Of a DNA stretch of 9,384 nucleotides, positions 7,310-9,384 are shown in pieces. The DNA lies in assembly GCA_946482325.1 (NCBI GenBank), contig CAMLRA010000161.1, positions 1 to 9,384 of the forward strand, given 5' to 3'. The translations under genes and the position numbers were made by a program. The DNA comes from an uncultured Chromatiaceae bacterium. Lineage in GTDB: Bacteria; Pseudomonadota; Gammaproteobacteria; Enterobacterales; Alteromonadaceae. Every line of letters starts with the position of its first letter. Within the stretch, counting starts at the first letter, position 1. Under the pieces are notes generated by a model, which had not been told where the DNA came from, did not search any database, and saw nothing but the letters and a program-made list of their open reading frames with translations.

Positions 7310-7337
7310 TAAAAAAGCCTCCGCATGGCGAAGGCTT
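7310..7337 (-). terminator. Intrinsic terminator of the GlyGly-CTERM protein gene
   Basis: Read on the minus strand, AAGCCTTCGC (7337-7328) pairs with GCGGAGGCTT (7324-7315) around a CAT loop. In RNA this is a 10-bp stem with one U-G pair, followed by a run of T (7316-7311). It lies about 33 bases after the stop codon at 7371 and separates that gene from the receptor operon. Confidence 0.85.
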
Positions 7338-7370
7338 GGTTTTAAAGCGTAACAGCACTCACATCAGCGG

Positions 7371-9384
7371 CTAACACCAGCTGCGACGCCCGCGTACAAA
7401 GGCCAGAAGTGCCAACAGACCAAAGCCAACAGAACCACCGCCTTTTTTGTCTTCGGCTGCAATATTCAGTGACAGACTGAGCTGACTGCGCGCTCCCAGT
7501 TCATCGGTTGCCGTGATGCTGACAGTGGTAGAACCCGCTGCGGTTGGCGTGCCGCTAATCACGGCGCCATTGAGGCTCAGACCGGCCGGCAGGCCTTGTG
7601 CGGTTAGTGTGACCCGGTGCTTTTCTGCATCGGTGATCACAGTATTTAAATCCAGCGCAAAACTTTGATTTACTTTACCGCTGCCGCTGTTGCTGCCGGT
7701 GAGCGCCGGTGCTGCGTTCACTTTGATGGTCGCTGTAGTTTTCAGTACAGCGCCTGCTTTGTCAGTGATCTGCAGCGGTAAACTGACATCCGTCAGCGTC
7801 GTTGTAGTTCCGGACAAAATACCTGATTTACTCAAGGCAAAACCCTGCAGGTTTTGTGGCGCAAAACTAATGGCACTGCCTTCCGGATCTTCGATGTAAT
7901 CGTTGAAATCAAATTGCAGCAAGCCGTTCTGATTGGCGATGATCACCGGCAGCGGTCGTAACACTTTTGGTGCAGCATTGATTTGATACGGCAGTTTCAA
8001 ATCGGATAACAAGCCACCATCTGTCACAGTTAACAGCAGATCGCCGCTGCCAGTCGCCAGACCTTTAAATTTCAGCTTAGCACCGTCAAGCAGGCTGAAT
8101 GCTTCATTAGTAAGGCCGCTGTAGGTCAGGGGTTGTTGTTCTTCATCGCGAACAAAACCAGAAAGTGGGATTTCGGCTTCAACACCCTGATTAAATTGCA
8201 ACGGACTGATTTGTGCCGGCATATAAGGAGCGGTGTTCAATGCAAACGTCGTCACTTTTTGCCGCTGATTATTATCGAATGTGACCAAGTGGCCCGACAA
8301 AATACGTGTCGCGCTGTAGTTTTCACAGCAATCTCCGCTGCTACTCACTGATTGCCAGATGCCGGTGATGTCATCATTCAGCAGCACAAAGTTCTGCTGC
8401 GGATACAGGTTGCGCGCAATTTTCAGCCGTTTCTGATAGAGGTAACCGTCCAAGTATTCAAAAGAGAAGGCACTGACCCGCAGATTGTTGTCAGCATCGG
8501 GCATCAATACCGCTGATGGTGAACCTTCGATAAAGACCCGGTTCATCCCTTCCGCAAAGTTACCTTGCACCCCCTTCGGCATTGTCCCAATGCTGGCCAC
8601 TTTTAACTGTCCATCTTTGTAACTCAGTTGGGCAGTTTTGCCATAGCTTGGCATCAGCGCATACAGCTGACCTTTTAATTCAACAACAGACCGGATGCTA
8701 TTTAACTCATTCTGATCCAGTGCAGTATCTTTTAGTGTCGTGGCAACCACCAGTTCATCATTTTTTAACTGCAACACTTTGAGGCCATTCTGGGCTACAT
8801 AGATCAGCTCATCTTTAATCTTCAGTGTTGAGTTGTCATACAGATAACCAACAGGTTGTGGCAAAGGTTTTGCCGCAGTTACAGCGAATTTTCCGTTTGC
8901 GTCTTCAGTCAGGACACGGTAATTGTCGGAACCGGCAATCAGATACTTGCCATTCTGCACTTTGAGAAATTTAGCGTTGTAAGGCAGTCCCTGAGTTGCA
9001 GGCTGTGATGCTGAATATTCAAATACTGATTGCAGCTGTTTGTTTTTATCGAGCGCAATGATGGCAACGTCGGCCCCAGTCGAGTGCGCCAAAAACCGGT
9101 GATCATCACTACTGACACCCGCACCGCCTTCGATTTTTGGTAAACCACGCTCCGCACTGCCGCGAGTCTCCTGTAATAACCAATCTTGATTGGTTAACTC
9201 AAATCTTTTCAAAGACCACTTTGTGTTTTGCCACAGTTCATCTTTACCTGCGGCATTTTTGAAGTGGATGATCATACTTTCAGAGCTGTTGCCTGAAGCT
9301 GTGACAGTGCGGAATTTATTACCATCACGCTGCACCAGATAATCGCCATTATAGCCGCGGGCAACAAAAAAATTACCGCTGACG
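7371..9384 (-). CDS. Large exported protein of unknown function with GlyGly-CTERM tail (5' end outside window)
   Basis: The frame is open to the right edge of the window, so the true start is not visible; a GTG at 9335 is only an internal Val codon. I see 670 residues and do not recognise the protein. Residues about 20-380 are rich in short beta-strand repeats of the form K-LQ-...-DEL-YVA or DGQLKVAS, suggesting a beta-propeller-like fold. Three modules of 86-87 residues follow, starting at N(T/A)AP (383, 469, 556); the last contains GLPAGLSLNGAVISGTP, typical of putative Ig/cadherin-like (He_PIG) domains. The C-terminus is GGG (648-650), a short hydrophobic stretch and RGRR, the GlyGly-CTERM signal that rhombosortase cuts. 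Family knowledge predicts type II secretion and retention at the cell surface or release. The N-terminal part, possibly carrying an enzyme domain, is missing. It is a separate transcription unit from the operon downstream. Confidence 0.85.
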   Translation of the reverse strand, partial: VSGNFFVARGYNGDYLVQRDGNKFRTVTASGNSSESMIIHFKNAAGKDELWQNTKWSLKRFELTNQDWLLQETRGSAERGLPKIEGGAGVSSDDHRFLAHSTGADVAIIALDKNKQLQSVFEYSASQPATQGLPYNAKFLKVQNGKYLIAGSDNYRVLTEDANGKFAVTAAKPLPQPVGYLYDNSTLKIKDELIYVAQNGLKVLQLKNDELVVATTLKDTALDQNELNSIRSVVELKGQLYALMPSYGKTAQLSYKDGQLKVASIGTMPKGVQGNFAEGMNRVFIEGSPSAVLMPDADNNLRVSAFSFEYLDGYLYQKRLKIARNLYPQQNFVLLNDDITGIWQSVSSSGDCCENYSATRILSGHLVTFDNNQRQKVTTFALNTAPYMPAQISPLQFNQGVEAEIPLSGFVRDEEQQPLTYSGLTNEAFSLLDGAKLKFKGLATGSGDLLLTVTDGGLLSDLKLPYQINAAPKVLRPLPVIIANQNGLLQFDFNDYIEDPEGSAISFAPQNLQGFALSKSGILSGTTTTLTDVSLPLQITDKAGAVLKTTATIKVNAAPALTGSNSGSGKVNQSFALDLNTVITDAEKHRVTLTAQGLPAGLSLNGAVISGTPTAAGSTTVSITATDELGARSQLSLSLNIAAEDKKGGGSVGFGLLALLAFVRGRRSWC
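7374..7442 (-). other. GlyGly-CTERM sorting signal
   Basis: The last 23 residues begin GGGSVGFG, continue as the hydrophobic LLALLAFV and end in RGRRSWC. This is the three-part layout of GlyGly-CTERM: glycine motif, transmembrane stretch, basic cluster. Rhombosortase, a rhomboid-type intramembrane protease, is the known partner and must be encoded elsewhere in the genome. Confidence 0.85.
7452..8237 (-). repeat. Three Ig/cadherin-like modules in the GlyGly-CTERM protein
   Basis: Modules are encoded at about 7980-8237, 7719-7979 and 7452-7718. Each opens with N-(T or A)-A-P and contains a D-x-E/A-(E/G/K) turn (RDEEQQ, EDPEGS, TDAEKH) at a similar place, followed by a strand ending in TD (VTDGG, ITDKAG, ATDELG). 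The regular 86-87 residue period supports three tandem beta-sandwich domains acting as stalk or adhesion units. Sequence identity between copies is low apart from these landmarks. Confidence 0.7.

Noticed and set aside
9333..9335. GTG start for the GlyGly-CTERM protein
   Set aside because: Sixteen further codons to the window edge are open and read like the same protein (GNFFVARGYNGDYL), and no signal peptide follows the GTG, so the gene is cut by the window.

Overview
The window reads as a chromosomal piece of a Gram-negative gammaproteobacterium. An Alteromonadales-like relative such as the Rheinheimera/Alishewanella/Shewanella group is my best guess, but I cannot place the genus. The clues are a TonB-dependent receptor with a DIEVIEVKS-type TonB box, a lipoprotein pullulanase close to the Klebsiella PulA type, and a protein ending in a GlyGly-CTERM sorting tail, a signal known from proteobacteria with rhombosortase. 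All three genes are on the minus strand, intact where visible, with no frameshift, insertion sequence, tRNA, rRNA or CRISPR array.

Layout from right to left, the direction of transcription. (1) 9384-7371 holds the last 670 codons of a large exported protein of unknown function: a repetitive all-beta region, three Ig/cadherin-like modules about 87 residues apart, and a GlyGly-CTERM tail. A strong hairpin terminator follows at 7310-7337. (2) 7310-7111 is the control region of the next operon. It is dense in dyad symmetry, including a perfect 14-bp palindrome with a central CG (7220-7233) of the LacI-family operator kind and a hairpin that covers part of the receptor's Shine-Dalgarno sequence. 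(3) 7110-4198 encodes an outer-membrane TonB-dependent receptor. (4) After 30 bases, 4167-184 encodes a pullulanase lipoprotein with an N-terminal CBM41-type domain, CBM48, a GH13 catalytic domain and two tandem C-terminal repeats. (5) 183-1 is non-coding as far as can be seen, with a 10-bp perfect hairpin at 122-145 that probably terminates transcription.

The receptor and pullulanase make a compact alpha-glucan utilisation operon. The surface pullulanase would cut alpha-1,6 branch points of pullulan, starch or glycogen, and the receptor would import the resulting maltodextrins in a TonB-dependent way. The palindrome suggests control by a maltose-type LacI-family repressor, which is not in the window. 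The GlyGly-CTERM protein is a separate transcription unit with no evident functional link. I see no sign of a wholly new system. The items most worth checking are the structured leader of the receptor gene, the tandem C-terminal modules and twin-cysteine linker of the pullulanase, and the unknown GlyGly-CTERM protein.
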